Shown: positions 5,688 through 15,850 of the stretch, one piece after another
Position numbering within the stretch: the first letter of the stretch is position 1
How the letters are laid out: each line of letters starts with the position of its first letter
From: Bacteroides sp.
GTDB taxonomy: Bacteria > Bacteroidota > Bacteroidia > Bacteroidales > Bacteroidaceae
Length of the DNA stretch: 50,058 nt
Direction of reading: 5' to 3'
Assembly (NCBI GenBank): GCA_019414665.1
Contig: DXLO01000018.1
Span: forward strand, 1 to 50,058
Notes under the pieces: model-generated
The model's input: the letters and a program-made list of their open reading frames with translations, nothing else
Databases searched by the model: none
What the model was told of the DNA's origin: nothing
Program-made: the position numbers and the translations under genes

Positions 5688-8600
5688 TTATTCTCTTATG
5701 TTCAATAAATAGGCGTAATATCCGCTGCTTCCGTCCCAAACTAAAAGAAACTCGCGTATGTCGCCCGCCGCCATGTTCCACTTTCCGGTTTCGTTTCCCG
5801 CGTTGTTGTTCATACGGTACGGGTAGTAGTTGCTATCCATAGCGTTGCCGCCGGAACTGTTCTTTACGAATGTATTACGCCCGCAAACGTACCCGGTCTG
5901 CGTGCTCGTTCTATCACAAATAATAGTAATCCTTACGGCAAAGGCTGTATAATTACTAATGCCTAACACAGTACAAATGGAATCACGACGCGGTAGCCCT
6001 ATGCCGCTGTTGCTATAAATGAAGCGCGGCATTAACTTGAATAACGTAGGCTTGGTAGCGTCGCCCGGCGTAAGGCAGGTATTTACAGAAGGCAAAAGTT
6101 TTGATATGCCGTAATCCGCTACGTAGCTGTCGCAAACTATCGCGCCTTTGCTCACTATACCCAAATTAACCAGCGCGCCGGACGCTTCAATAAGTAGCCC
6201 GTAGTTAGTTCCGTAGCTGTTTGGTGTCTTGTTGGTAAAACGTCCAACGCCGACCAACCCGGTAGAAGCTGGTAATACGTTCGTTCCAATGGAAGCCCAG
6301 CGGTAAGAGTCCGAGAACTTTATAAAACTGCTAAGCAATGCTAAACCGCTTCCGCTTGTGTCGCCGGATGAAGCCGCTACGCCTATTCGTCCGCTTGCTA
6401 TCGCAAAGCCGCCAATACTTCCGGCGTTTGCGTTGATTGTTCCCGTTATAGTTCCTTTCGTAGCTACAAAGCTACCGTCTTGCAGTACGCGGAAAGGTGC
6501 GGTAGCCCGGTTTCCCTTGCTTGCGCCAGCCCAAAACCTTACGCTTGTGTCGGCTGTGCCTTCCCCTGTTATTCCTGCTTTTATACTCGCGTCGCTACCT
6601 GCAAGCTGAACCGTTCCGGCTGTTACTATGCCACCGTCTATCGTGGTTTGGGTGTTATCGTAATAAACGGCTTCCACCCAATCGTTAGCGACGTAAGAAC
6701 CAGAAGTACGTTTAGTTATGCAACGTTTTAGTATTCCGTCTGTTTTTCCACCCGTCAGCCAAAGGTCGCCTATATCATACGGTGGTTTGGGCTGGGTTAC
6801 AAATACCTGCCTTTTCCCGTCCGCTGTGTCCTGTGCCTTGCTTGCTGCCGTGTATGCGTCTATCGCCTTTTGGTCTTCTATCGTAGTCCATGAATATGCA
6901 GAACCGGAAACGGTATAGCGTTTCAACAACTTTGTTGATGAACTGTACCACATATCGCCTACGTGCGCTTTCTTTAGTGCCGTAGTCGTCCAATTAGTCG
7001 CCGGGTCGGATGATTGGAACCAGCTTTCTATTTTTCCGTCTATCTGTGCCGTAAGGTCGTTTACAGTTGGTGTAAAGTTGTTGTTTATAAAGTTGGTTAG
7101 CCCGGTGTCGTCCGTATATTTGGAAGCCTTTACCCAATCTACGGAATTATAAGAACCGGAAGTGCGGGTGGTCTTGCATCGCATGATGTCGCCCGTACTG
7201 CCTTGTACCCATAAATCGCCCACGTCGTAAGGCGTTGTAGGTTGTGCCACGAAAATACGCCGTTTTGTCCCGGCAAGTTTTAACGCGTCGTTAGCAAGTG
7301 CCAACGCTTGCGCTACTTCGCTGTCTTGTAGTTCCTGCCAACTGTAAGTAGAACCGTTTTTTACGAAACGGAAAACTTTACCCGTTGAAGTGTTATAGAA
7401 AAGGTCGCCTAAATGTTCATCTTTCAGCGCGGTTGTGTTCCAATCCTTCGCGGGCGCGTTTGTCAGCGTCGGGTCGTATGTTTCAAAGAACTGCTCTATT
7501 TGCCCGTCTAATTGCGCTTGTATTTCGTTCAGAATACCGGGCAGGGTATTATTTATGTAGTTCTTTGTTTCGTTCGCTATCTGGTCGAGGTCTGAAACGT
7601 TCTTTGTCGTTCCGTCGCTGCTTACAAAGTGAATAACGCCGCCTATTTCGTCGTTGTCGAGGTCGAAGTAGCATTTACCGCCACCGCTGCTCTCTATCCT
7701 TCCGGTACGGATGAAACGCCCGTTTATGGTACTGCTCCCGTAAGTCAATGAAACAAGTCTACCGGGATTCTTCCCGTTCGTATCTGTAACAACCGAATTA
7801 AGAACCCCTACAAGGAAATTGTAATAGCCCGCTTCCGCTTCTACCGTCTTAGCCGTAGCGGATAGTACAATAGTTCCACTATCCCCGTTTTTAGGACATT
7901 TTGCGTAGATGTAATACGCCGTAGCGGATGTTAGGTTAGTAAATGTTGCCGAAGAAAGCCCCCACAACTTCAATGCGTCCGGTTCTATCGCGTAATGAAC
8001 CAATGTACCGGAAGAAACGTAAAGGCTATTAGGGTTGCCGCCATAGTTCGGCTGGAACGTAATGTTTTGCAGTGTGAACTGTGTGCTTTTAGCCCCAACG
8101 CTTAACATCTGCGTTTCAATGGAAAGCGGCTTTATCTTCTCGCTGTAATAGTCGCCTTCGGGGTCAAATACCATGTTTAGAAGTTCCTGCGTAGCCAGCC
8201 AACGGCGGCGCGCCCTTGCGGGGTCTGCCAGCTTGTTTATGGTAATAACTTCGTTCAAGTCCTCTATTTCGTTTAGAACGCGTACGGTAGTGCTTTTCGT
8301 TACGGTGTCACTTAACGTTATGTCGTAGCTATGCCGTTTTAGCAGATCGCGCTCTATGCGAGTAATCCTTACCGCCTTATTTACGCCTATCTGTTCGTCC
8401 TCAATCGGTATGAAATCGCCTACGTGCAGGATTTCGGTTTCCACTTCTTTGCCCCAAAGCGAAATAAAGAAGCCTTCGGTTAGTGCAAGTTTGTAACTTA
8501 CTTGCGGCTGTGTCATGGTTTCAAAATCCTTTGTCCCGGCTTCCTTCAAATCCTTTTCGGCTTCCGTTATGTATTCCTGCGGTAACTGAATATCTAAAAT

Positions 8601-9713
8601 GCTGTATTTGTCGCCTACGCTTATCTGAAACGCGCCGGAAGTTTCGGAAGGGAATACCGTACCGTTTTCGTCTTGGAACTTGTTTATTACAAACTTATGC
8701 GTTCCATGCTCGTAGCTGTGCAGGTCAAACTCGTAGCCTGCAAGTTGCCCGCTTTCAAACTTAATCTTTGCGTTCGTTCCTTCTATCAGATACTTCGTTG
8801 TTTTCCCGTCCGCTTCTTTCGCGTTAAGGTCAAACATCGTATTGTCGATGAAGGTAATCTTATCCGTACCCAATGCCGTAACCGTGCCTATACGTCCCGG
8901 TTTGATGTTGGTATAGTTCTTCTCGTTTTCCTTTATCCCGTAGGCGGCTATTGATTCCGCATCTTCCAAATAGGAAGTAAGGCGCGTAGTTCCGGGAAGG
9001 CATAGCTTTGTATGCCCGTAGTTCTTGCCTAAATTCTCCGTTCCGCCGTAAATGAAAAGGCGGTTTGTTATCCCGGCATTGTTCACGTTGGTACGGCTAA
9101 GCTGGTACAGACCACGCCCGCGCCCGTACTTCAACGTGAAAGTATGCGTTATTCCCGCTTTGGCTTTTATGTTGAGCGTGTTGGTCTTCCCGTCGCTGGT
9201 TATCTCAAATTCTACGCCGTAGTTGGTACAGTGTTCCTGCAATGCCGCCAAACAATTCTTTTCGGTGGCTGTAAAGTTTGTGTACTCCGTATCTTTGGGA
9301 TAGTTCCCCAGCTTCCAAAGCCCCGGATATACGCGGCTTATGTTCCACATCAATACTTCCAAATGCCCGCCCAAATCCGAGTAGAACGTATCGCCGTAGC
9401 AATCTTCGGGCAAATGGTACTGAACATCTATAAGGTCATATTGCGCCCCTTCTAAGGTCAGTTCGTAGGTATAGTTCCTTTCGCCGTTCTTGGTTATTTG
9501 CGGAAGCTGGTTAAGTTTGTACTTTTTGCCGTATATCAGCGTGGTATCGCCTATCATCAAATCCAAAGGCGTAGCGGTGGTTATGGTAATATTTACCACG
9601 TCCTCGGAAAGCAAGGCGATTTTTTGCGTCGCCTTGCTTACTGCGCTTATATTCTTCCTGCTGAATAACGGTGTTTTGCTTCCGTCGGCATGGTTTATTA
9701 TAATCTGTTCCAT
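5688..9713 (-). CDS. Large tail tip / tail-associated protein with internal repeats
   Basis: A 1341-aa protein. The first ~400 residues (ITTATPLDLMIGDTTLIYGK ... YGRGRGLYQLSRTNVNNAGI) resemble the hub part of siphovirus tail-tip (Tal/gp27-like) proteins. The middle contains two tandem copies of a ~150-residue unit (about 730-880 and 887-1040), each with AQ(L/I)DG(Q/K)IE, WTTTAL or similar, GD(L/M), PYD(V/I)GDLW and RTSGSY. The C-terminal ~200 residues are Gly/Ser-rich and beta-prone. It would form the distal tail end that contacts or penetrates the envelope. Its start overlaps the previous gene by 16 nt. The repeats may be carbohydrate-binding or spacer modules. Confidence 0.8.
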   Translation of the reverse strand: MEQIIINHADGSKTPLFSRKNISAVSKATQKIALLSEDVVNITITTATPLDLMIGDTTLIYGKKYKLNQLPQITKNGERNYTYELTLEGAQYDLIDVQYHLPEDCYGDTFYSDLGGHLEVLMWNISRVYPGLWKLGNYPKDTEYTNFTATEKNCLAALQEHCTNYGVEFEITSDGKTNTLNIKAKAGITHTFTLKYGRGRGLYQLSRTNVNNAGITNRLFIYGGTENLGKNYGHTKLCLPGTTRLTSYLEDAESIAAYGIKENEKNYTNIKPGRIGTVTALGTDKITFIDNTMFDLNAKEADGKTTKYLIEGTNAKIKFESGQLAGYEFDLHSYEHGTHKFVINKFQDENGTVFPSETSGAFQISVGDKYSILDIQLPQEYITEAEKDLKEAGTKDFETMTQPQVSYKLALTEGFFISLWGKEVETEILHVGDFIPIEDEQIGVNKAVRITRIERDLLKRHSYDITLSDTVTKSTTVRVLNEIEDLNEVITINKLADPARARRRWLATQELLNMVFDPEGDYYSEKIKPLSIETQMLSVGAKSTQFTLQNITFQPNYGGNPNSLYVSSGTLVHYAIEPDALKLWGLSSATFTNLTSATAYYIYAKCPKNGDSGTIVLSATAKTVEAEAGYYNFLVGVLNSVVTDTNGKNPGRLVSLTYGSSTINGRFIRTGRIESSGGGKCYFDLDNDEIGGVIHFVSSDGTTKNVSDLDQIANETKNYINNTLPGILNEIQAQLDGQIEQFFETYDPTLTNAPAKDWNTTALKDEHLGDLFYNTSTGKVFRFVKNGSTYSWQELQDSEVAQALALANDALKLAGTKRRIFVAQPTTPYDVGDLWVQGSTGDIMRCKTTRTSGSYNSVDWVKASKYTDDTGLTNFINNNFTPTVNDLTAQIDGKIESWFQSSDPATNWTTTALKKAHVGDMWYSSSTKLLKRYTVSGSAYSWTTIEDQKAIDAYTAASKAQDTADGKRQVFVTQPKPPYDIGDLWLTGGKTDGILKRCITKRTSGSYVANDWVEAVYYDNTQTTIDGGIVTAGTVQLAGSDASIKAGITGEGTADTSVRFWAGASKGNRATAPFRVLQDGSFVATKGTITGTINANAGSIGGFAIASGRIGVAASSGDTSGSGLALLSSFIKFSDSYRWASIGTNVLPASTGLVGVGRFTNKTPNSYGTNYGLLIEASGALVNLGIVSKGAIVCDSYVADYGISKLLPSVNTCLTPGDATKPTLFKLMPRFIYSNSGIGLPRRDSICTVLGISNYTAFAVRITIICDRTSTQTGYVCGRNTFVKNSSGGNAMDSNYYPYRMNNNAGNETGKWNMAAGDIREFLLVWDGSSGYYAYLLNIRE

Positions 9714-10915
9714 ACTACAATACCGTTAGTTTCAAAGTCCGTTATGTCTTCAATTACCCCGGCTACAATTATGTAATAAATTCCGTTATCCGTGTAGGTG
9801 TGGCTAATGGCGTTCTTTCCGGTGCAATCCCCGTAAACGTCTGTATCTACCGTACCATCGCCCCAATAGATATTAACCATCTTATCCGATTTGAAAGCTA
9901 CGCTTACCGAAGCCGAACCGCTGTTTAATCGCTGGTGTCTTACGACACGCTTAACCGGGTCGGGTTCTTTCAGCTTCAGGGAGAAAGTACCTATCATCTT
10001 ATCATAGTGCCAACGTTTGGAAGGGGCTACCCCGTCTTCGCAGTAAACCTCGTAAACAAGCGGTTTAGTTGGGTGTATGGAAATCATAAGACGCTGTGTG
10101 CCGTCCTGCCGGAAACGGTCATACAAGGTATTAACCCGTTCTACAAAATCCATTTTGCCAGAAGCCTTTAGCCAGCAATTAAGCGTTATTTCGCGTTCTT
10201 GGTATCGCTTTTCGGTAAGGTCTATAACTTTCCCGTGATAGTCCGCCCAATCAACGGAAGCCGGGGTTTTCAGTTTTGGAAGGTCAAGAACGCCCGTAGA
10301 ACTTTCTACGCGTATTCCGAAATCGCGGAAGTTCTTACCATCCAAATAATATTCAAGCTGTGCAACGGAGTTAAGTTCTTCGCCTATTTCCGCGTCGCTC
10401 AATACGACGTTATACACCTTCACGCTGTCTAAATCGGCGTAACCGTAACTTATGCCGTAAATGTCTTGTATTAACGCTATCCCGGTAAGCGTGGAAGGAA
10501 GTACAATCGTTTCTATTAACTGCGTGTCTAAGTAAACCAAAACTCTGTTACCGGACTTCTTTATAGCGAAGAAGCCCCAGCTATCCGGTTCTACGTCTAT
10601 CCAAAAGGTGCGGTAGCCTTCCACTTGGTCGGTATTGCAGAACAACCCTATTCTTTTGCCCGTATAGCCGTCCGGATATTTATTGGCTTTTACCCATGCC
10701 AATATGGTAAAACTGCCGGATAGGGGCACAACGTTATAGTTTACGTCTGCATATCCTTCGCCGTCAAAATTTATGCAGTTTCCCTGCTTACCTGCTACAA
10801 AACTGCAATCTACTACGGTTGCGTCGTGGCGGTTCTGCGCAAAGTCGTATGCAACGGTAGAACCATTCGCTTCGTCGAAAGGTAAGTCTAAAATTAAATT
10901 CTGTTCTAATGCCAT
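9698..10915 (-). CDS. Distal tail protein with N-terminal LamG/concanavalin-like domain
   Basis: A 405-aa protein. Residues about 1-190 look like a LamG-type jelly roll (CINFDGEGYADVNYNVVPLS, GSFTILAWVKANKYPDGYTG, TFWIDVEPDSWGFFAIKKSG, VKVYNVVLSDAEI), a fold that usually binds glycans. Residues about 200-330 (KNFRDFGIRVESSTGVLDLP, EREITLNCWLKASGKMDFVE, RLMISIHPTKPLVYEVYCED) match the pattern of distal tail (Dit-like) proteins. The last ~70 residues have a BppU-like or beta-strand look with a KAD-type 'YWGDGT' block. It lies between a small tail gene and the tail tip protein, the usual Dit position. Confidence 0.72.
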   Translation of the reverse strand: MALEQNLILDLPFDEANGSTVAYDFAQNRHDATVVDCSFVAGKQGNCINFDGEGYADVNYNVVPLSGSFTILAWVKANKYPDGYTGKRIGLFCNTDQVEGYRTFWIDVEPDSWGFFAIKKSGNRVLVYLDTQLIETIVLPSTLTGIALIQDIYGISYGYADLDSVKVYNVVLSDAEIGEELNSVAQLEYYLDGKNFRDFGIRVESSTGVLDLPKLKTPASVDWADYHGKVIDLTEKRYQEREITLNCWLKASGKMDFVERVNTLYDRFRQDGTQRLMISIHPTKPLVYEVYCEDGVAPSKRWHYDKMIGTFSLKLKEPDPVKRVVRHQRLNSGSASVSVAFKSDKMVNIYWGDGTVDTDVYGDCTGKNAISHTYTDNGIYYIIVAGVIEDITDFETNGIVVWNRL

Positions 10916-10920
10916 AACTG

Positions 10921-11424
10921 CTAACGTTTATCAATTACTTTTATATTCGCGTTGCCGGAAGCCCGGTTAATGCACTCCCCGCCGTGTTGGAAGACAGTAA
11001 CCTTTGCCGTCCCGCTTGCTGTTATCTCCACTTTTGCCCGGCTGGTTATGTCAATGCAGACAAAGGCGTTATCTTCAACCTCTACAACCAGCTTTGTATC
11101 ATCCCGCGCCCATACTTGCGCCGCGCAGAACCCCGAAAACCGGGCTTCGCCTTCCGATGTTCCGAAAGCTACAATACGGCGCATGTCTGCAACGCTGAAA
11201 GGTTCGTCGATGAACACACCGTAATGTTCATGCAAGCCTTTGAACTCCGCACGCAGTTCCGCGCTGGGAAAATCGTTGTCAAAAACAAAATCAAGCCCTT
11301 TCACAAAAAGCGTAAGAAGCCTTTCTTTTGATGTCGCCCGAAGAATAAAGCTATACCATTCCGAGCAAATGCCCTTAGCCTGCGCTTCGGCGGCTAAAGC
11401 CCTTTTCAATTCTTCAAAACTCAT
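10921..11424 (-). CDS. Tail region protein, beta-helix-like C-terminus
   Basis: A 167-aa protein. The first half is helical (MSFEELKRALAAEAQAKGIC, AELRAEFKGLHEHYGVFIDE). The second half is a series of short regular strands (DDTKLVVEVEDNAFVCIDIT, SRAKVEITASGTAKVTVFQH) that suggest a small parallel beta-helix. It lies between the tape measure gene and the distal tail gene, is co-directional with small gaps, and is probably a tail tip or adaptor protein. No family name can be given from sequence alone. Confidence 0.5.
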   Translation of the reverse strand: MSFEELKRALAAEAQAKGICSEWYSFILRATSKERLLTLFVKGLDFVFDNDFPSAELRAEFKGLHEHYGVFIDEPFSVADMRRIVAFGTSEGEARFSGFCAAQVWARDDTKLVVEVEDNAFVCIDITSRAKVEITASGTAKVTVFQHGGECINRASGNANIKVIDKR

Positions 11425-11433
11425 ATTCCGTTG

Positions 11434-14400
11434 TTAATCGGTTATGCCCTGCGAACGTAAATCATCCGTAGGGGTGTTGGTAATCTTGTTTATTATGGTA
11501 AGCAGCCGCCCGCTTATCACGCCTAACGTGGTGTCCATGTTCGCAAGGTGCGTAAGCTGTTGCCGCAAAAGTTGGAGCGATGTTACTTGGTTTACCCGTA
11601 CCGCGTTCGTTTGCCCAGCCAAAAGGTCTATACTTTCTTGGCTTGCGCCCTTTATTGCACCGCTTAACGTGCTGGGGTCGTCTTCGTCCAACTGTTCAAA
11701 TAGGTCTTTGTACATATCCATAGCAGCGGCAAAGTTCGCCCCGGCTGCTTGTATGGCTTGTTTGAAGCGCGCCTGCTCCGTTTCCGTCAATCCGTTAAAA
11801 GAACCGTTTCCTTCTTCATCAAACCCCATGTCTTTTTGAAGCTGCTTTATAGCCTTCTGTAAAGGTTGTTCCAAGAACTGCAATTTTAAGGCATTTACAA
11901 CGGCGTTTTTTATCACGTCGTTTGCTACTTCCCCGAAAGCCTTAGCCGCGTTTTCCCCACCTTCAAAGGCTTCTACCAGCGCGTTAGCCAATTCGTCCGC
12001 CAATTCCGTAGCCGAAGTTTGCGTAATGCTCTCGGTAATCTCTTTTATTAGGTCTTCTATCTGCCTTCCGGCTTCGGCGTATTGCTCCCTAAATTCGTCC
12101 ACTCTGCCCCAATCGGTTTTCTTCTTGCTGATTTCATCATTTATCATGCCTTGTATCTCGTTCTGCTGGGCGCGCAGGTTCTGTATCATGGCATTTTGGT
12201 TCTGATAAACGGTTTCGCCCAAAGCACTATCTACGGCGTGTTCCAATGCGTTATAGGCATAGCCTAATTTGGTAACGGCTTCTTGGTGTCTCTTTATGGA
12301 CTTCTCGGCTTTCCGGTCGCGGGTGTTGAATAGGTCGAAGGCGGAAGAAAGGAAGCCTACCGCACCGGAAACCATTTGTACCGGGTTCATGCTTGCGTAA
12401 CCTGCGGCGAACTGTCCTGCACCTTCAAGCATTCCGCCGATGTCCCCTAAAATAGCGTCCGTTTCTTCGTCCATTGAAACACCCATTTTCTTTATTCCGC
12501 TTATAACGCTGTCAAATGCCCCGGAAACAAGGTCTATGCTGCTTCCTATGCTTTTAAAGGATTCCTTAAAAGCTGCTGAAACGCTTTTCGTCGTGCCTTC
12601 TTCCTTTGACAATGCGGCGTTAAGCACGGCTAACTGTTCTTCGCCTTCTACGGTCAGCTTTATTGTAGCTTTCTGTTTATTAAGTTCGGCTATCTTCCGG
12701 CGCAGGTAATCAACATAGGAAGAACCTTCGCTAAGAAGTTCCGCGAACGCTTCTTTTGCCGCGCCTGCTAATATTTCGTCGCCGCTGTTTATGGTGTCCG
12801 TATAGGCTTGGTACTGCTTTTTCCTTTCTTCCAAACTCTTAACAAACGGGTCGTCACTTTCTAATAGTTTGTCGGCTTTCATGGCGGCACGCAATTCCGC
12901 TAAGCTGTCTTTCAAAGCGAGGAAGGGGTTACGTTCGTGTAATTCGTCCTTCGCTTTCTCCAACTGGTCGTTAATGGCTTTCAAGTCTGCCGGGTTGAAC
13001 TGTGCGGAAAGTGATACCTTCTTGCTGTTTATGTCTGTAATCAGCTTGTTTATCGTGTTGGTCGTAAGTGTGCTTAGGTCGCTGAAAAGCTGGTTCCAGC
13101 TATCGGAAGCCATAAGGCGGGAAGCTGCAAGTTTGCTTAACTCGGCTTGTTCCTTCGCGTTTATTTGCGCTATCATCGCTATATTGCCCTGTTTTTCGGC
13201 TTCAACACGTTGCGCCGCGTACGTCTTCATTATTTCGGTCTGTTGCTGCTGGTACGTCTTGTATTGCTGCAAAAGCTGGTCGTATTGCTCGTTTCCGGTC
13301 AGCTTTGAATACTCCGCCCGTTTCTTTTCCAATGCGGCTAAAGCGGCTTCGGCTACTTGTTTGTCCTTGCTGGTAGTGGCTTTGGCTAACTTATCCGTAA
13401 TCGCTTGTTTCTTCCATGCGTAGCTTTCTTCAAAATCCAGCTTATCGGACAAATACCCGGCGTATTCCCTTAGCAACTGTTTGGTTTCTTCCTTAGCTTG
13501 TTTTACGGTGTCTTTTTTGGCGTCGTCTATAATATCCTTCTTGGCGTTATCCACGTCGGAATTATCGCCGCTAAGTTCCTTCCTTCGTTGTTCCAGCAGG
13601 TCTAAACGTGCGCCTATTGTTTGACATGCCGCTAATTCTTCTTGCAGCTTTTTGTCAAAGTCCGAAATAACCGCTTCCTTCGTGGTCTTGGCTATTTCGT
13701 TGTTAAGCGTGCTAAGGTTCTTTAGGTCGGTTGTTGTCTTGGTTGCTTTCGCCTGAATATCCGCGCGTTTCTTTTCCAGATAATCGAGGTAGCTTGTACC
13801 TTCCTTCAACAATGTGGCAAACTCGGTGTTTGCTGCCTTTCTCAACGTTTCGTCTTTGCTTGTGACCCATTTTAAATAATCCGCATACTTTTCTTTTCGC
13901 TTCGTCAGCATGTCTAAATATGGGTCATTTTGCTTACTGCCGTTACCGGAAGAAAGGCTTATTCGGTTTACTTCCTTTTGCTGTGCTTCTATCTGTTTTT
14001 TCAAGCTGGCGCGTTCTTGGTCAGAACCTGCCTTCTTGTATAGTTCCTGCAACCGCGCCAACTCCTTTTCGGCTGCTTCCACGCTTCCGGCTATAATTTG
14101 CCCGGCTTGGTTGCCTATCTGCTCTAATATCTGCTTTTCCTGCTGGGTAAAGTTTACTTGCAGGTTGATAAGTTTGTTATATTCGGCTTCGGCTTTCTCT
14201 AAGGTTTCTTCGGCTTCTTTCCATGTGTCGCTTTTCTCCAATACCGTACCTTTCCGTTTTACCCCGTACCCGTCCGTATATGTGCCTTTTTTAGAAACGT
14301 ATGCTTTAGGGGTTGCATCCAGCTTGTTTTGCGCTTCTATTACAGCCTTGTACTTTTCTATCGCAAGTTCGCTTGTAGCAGCGGCTTTAGCTCGCAACAT

Positions 14401-15633
14401 CATCGCTTCAACAAATTTGGAGCTGTTACTAACTAATAGTTCTTCGGCTTCCTTCGCGTCACGGACTGAAAAGCCTAATTCTTTGAATTTGTCGGCATTG
14501 TTCTGTACCCATTTTTCGCGTTCTTTCAGTGATCCGCTAAGGCTAATCCATTCCGTTTGCAATGCCCGGTAAGCCGCTACGGGTTTCCCGGCTGCTTCCG
14601 ATACTTTCTTGTTAAATTCTTCTTGTGCTTTCTTGGCTTCCGCCTGCTTGCTTTGAAGTTTGGAAAGTGCCGCTATAATTACGGTAATAGCGACGGAAAG
14701 CCCCAAAGTTAGCGTAGCCATCAACGCTTTTGCAGCAATGGTTGAACCTCCTAAAGCTATGGTTAGCTTGTTGGTTGCCGCCGCTAACAGTTCCTTTGCT
14801 TTCGCTACGGTCGTAAGCATAAAGGCACTATCCTTGTTTATAGTGTTCGCTACTTGCTGCAAACCTATCGTAATGCTCATAAGGCTTTGAACCTTTAGCA
14901 TTACTTTCTGCAAATTTTCGTTTTCTCCGGCGAACAACGCTACCGCGCCTTGTGCCGCACTGAACGCGCCTACTACGCCGCTAAGCCCGGAAATCATACC
15001 CTGCAATCCTCGGTTGTCATGGGAGAATATACGCGCTTGTGTCGTAGCGTCACCTATCGCATCGGTAAGCCGTCCGGCTTCCTGCTGCAACTTCTTGAAG
15101 GCTTCCGTTCCGCGTTGTCCGTTGGCTTCCAAAAGTGCAAGTTCTTCGCGAACGTTGCGTAGCTGGGTTCGTAGTGAAATCTGTGTGCTCACATTCTTCT
15201 CGGCTGCTTCCTTTTGCTTCTTCAATGCCTTTTCTTCTTGCAGAAGCTGGTCGGCGGAAGCCTGCGCTTCGTTAATCAGTTTTTCGCGTAGGGTTATTTC
15301 CGATTGTATGTTTTTTGCGGCTTCCGTGTAACGTCGGTAGTCCGCATCCCGCGCTTCGCTGAAAGCCTTTGCAGCTTCTGAACTTAACCGTTTGTATTCT
15401 TCCTGCAACTTAGCTAATGAAGCCTTGTTCGTATCTACAATCCGGTCAATGTCTGCAAAGCCTTTTTCAATAGCGGCGGCTGCATTCTCAAAGGCTCTAT
15501 CTATGCCTTTGCCGCCGGAAATTGCCGCCGTACTAAAATTCTGTATTGCCTTCTTGCTTTCGTTAAGTACCGATAACAACTTATCGTTGCTTCCCGAAAT
15601 CTCAAAGGACAAACCGCCACCTTGTATGTTCAT
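11434..15633 (-). CDS. Tail tape measure protein
   Basis: A 1399-aa protein, the longest in the window. It is largely alpha-helical and coiled-coil (Lys/Glu/Ala-rich), with a hydrophobic membrane-active region near residues 285-330 (AAKALMATLTLGLSVAITVI) and a second weaker one (GQFAAGYASMNPVQMVSGAV). This is the standard layout of siphovirus tape measure proteins, which set tail length and help DNA entry. Two ~90-residue segments are paralogous (about 573-660 and 925-1015, each with DPxxxxLxxRKxxYxxY, then EG(T/S)SY(L/V)DYL). The start overlaps the stop of the frameshifted chaperone (TAATG). Tail length would be roughly 200 nm by the usual 1.5 Å per residue rule. Confidence 0.95.
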   Translation of the reverse strand: MNIQGGGLSFEISGSNDKLLSVLNESKKAIQNFSTAAISGGKGIDRAFENAAAAIEKGFADIDRIVDTNKASLAKLQEEYKRLSSEAAKAFSEARDADYRRYTEAAKNIQSEITLREKLINEAQASADQLLQEEKALKKQKEAAEKNVSTQISLRTQLRNVREELALLEANGQRGTEAFKKLQQEAGRLTDAIGDATTQARIFSHDNRGLQGMISGLSGVVGAFSAAQGAVALFAGENENLQKVMLKVQSLMSITIGLQQVANTINKDSAFMLTTVAKAKELLAAATNKLTIALGGSTIAAKALMATLTLGLSVAITVIIAALSKLQSKQAEAKKAQEEFNKKVSEAAGKPVAAYRALQTEWISLSGSLKEREKWVQNNADKFKELGFSVRDAKEAEELLVSNSSKFVEAMMLRAKAAATSELAIEKYKAVIEAQNKLDATPKAYVSKKGTYTDGYGVKRKGTVLEKSDTWKEAEETLEKAEAEYNKLINLQVNFTQQEKQILEQIGNQAGQIIAGSVEAAEKELARLQELYKKAGSDQERASLKKQIEAQQKEVNRISLSSGNGSKQNDPYLDMLTKRKEKYADYLKWVTSKDETLRKAANTEFATLLKEGTSYLDYLEKKRADIQAKATKTTTDLKNLSTLNNEIAKTTKEAVISDFDKKLQEELAACQTIGARLDLLEQRRKELSGDNSDVDNAKKDIIDDAKKDTVKQAKEETKQLLREYAGYLSDKLDFEESYAWKKQAITDKLAKATTSKDKQVAEAALAALEKKRAEYSKLTGNEQYDQLLQQYKTYQQQQTEIMKTYAAQRVEAEKQGNIAMIAQINAKEQAELSKLAASRLMASDSWNQLFSDLSTLTTNTINKLITDINSKKVSLSAQFNPADLKAINDQLEKAKDELHERNPFLALKDSLAELRAAMKADKLLESDDPFVKSLEERKKQYQAYTDTINSGDEILAGAAKEAFAELLSEGSSYVDYLRRKIAELNKQKATIKLTVEGEEQLAVLNAALSKEEGTTKSVSAAFKESFKSIGSSIDLVSGAFDSVISGIKKMGVSMDEETDAILGDIGGMLEGAGQFAAGYASMNPVQMVSGAVGFLSSAFDLFNTRDRKAEKSIKRHQEAVTKLGYAYNALEHAVDSALGETVYQNQNAMIQNLRAQQNEIQGMINDEISKKKTDWGRVDEFREQYAEAGRQIEDLIKEITESITQTSATELADELANALVEAFEGGENAAKAFGEVANDVIKNAVVNALKLQFLEQPLQKAIKQLQKDMGFDEEGNGSFNGLTETEQARFKQAIQAAGANFAAAMDMYKDLFEQLDEDDPSTLSGAIKGASQESIDLLAGQTNAVRVNQVTSLQLLRQQLTHLANMDTTLGVISGRLLTIINKITNTPTDDLRSQGITD

Positions 15634-15850
15634 TATCGGTTAAGTTTATTTATTAAGTCCAATACTTCGCCCGCGTTTTCTTCGGTAAGCACTACTTCCG
15701 TCGTTCCCGGTTTCGTGTCTTCTTCCTCTGCTCCCGGTGCATCTACTATCATTCTCTGAACCGTTCCCCACGAAATCCCGTGTAGAAGGTAATCCAACGT
15801 CCATCCGAAGTGCGCGCAAACCGACCCCCGGCGACCGTGTGGGCTTTTTA
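15633..15850 (-). CDS. Frameshift extension of the tail assembly chaperone (gpGT-like)
   Basis: The -1 frame beyond the stop of the upstream gene is open for about 70 codons and looks coding: SVCAHFGWTLDYLLHGISWG, then TVQRMIVDAPGAEEEDTKPG, ending NAGEVLDLINKLNR and a TAA that overlaps the tape measure ATG (TAATG, 15631-15635). There is no usable start codon in this frame before an internal Met far downstream, so it is best read as a -1 frameshift fusion with the 15848-16420 gene, as in lambda G/GT. The stop codon of the short product sits in a GGGCT-AAAA-AGCCC hairpin. I see no textbook X-XXY-YYZ slippery heptamer, and the -1 frame is already open upstream, so the exact slip point is uncertain. 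Confidence 0.7.

Noticed and set aside
11434..15633. Several plus-strand frames of 80-220 codons inside the tape measure gene
   Set aside because: All are antisense to the tape measure frame, which is continuous and has the expected coiled-coil and hydrophobic features.
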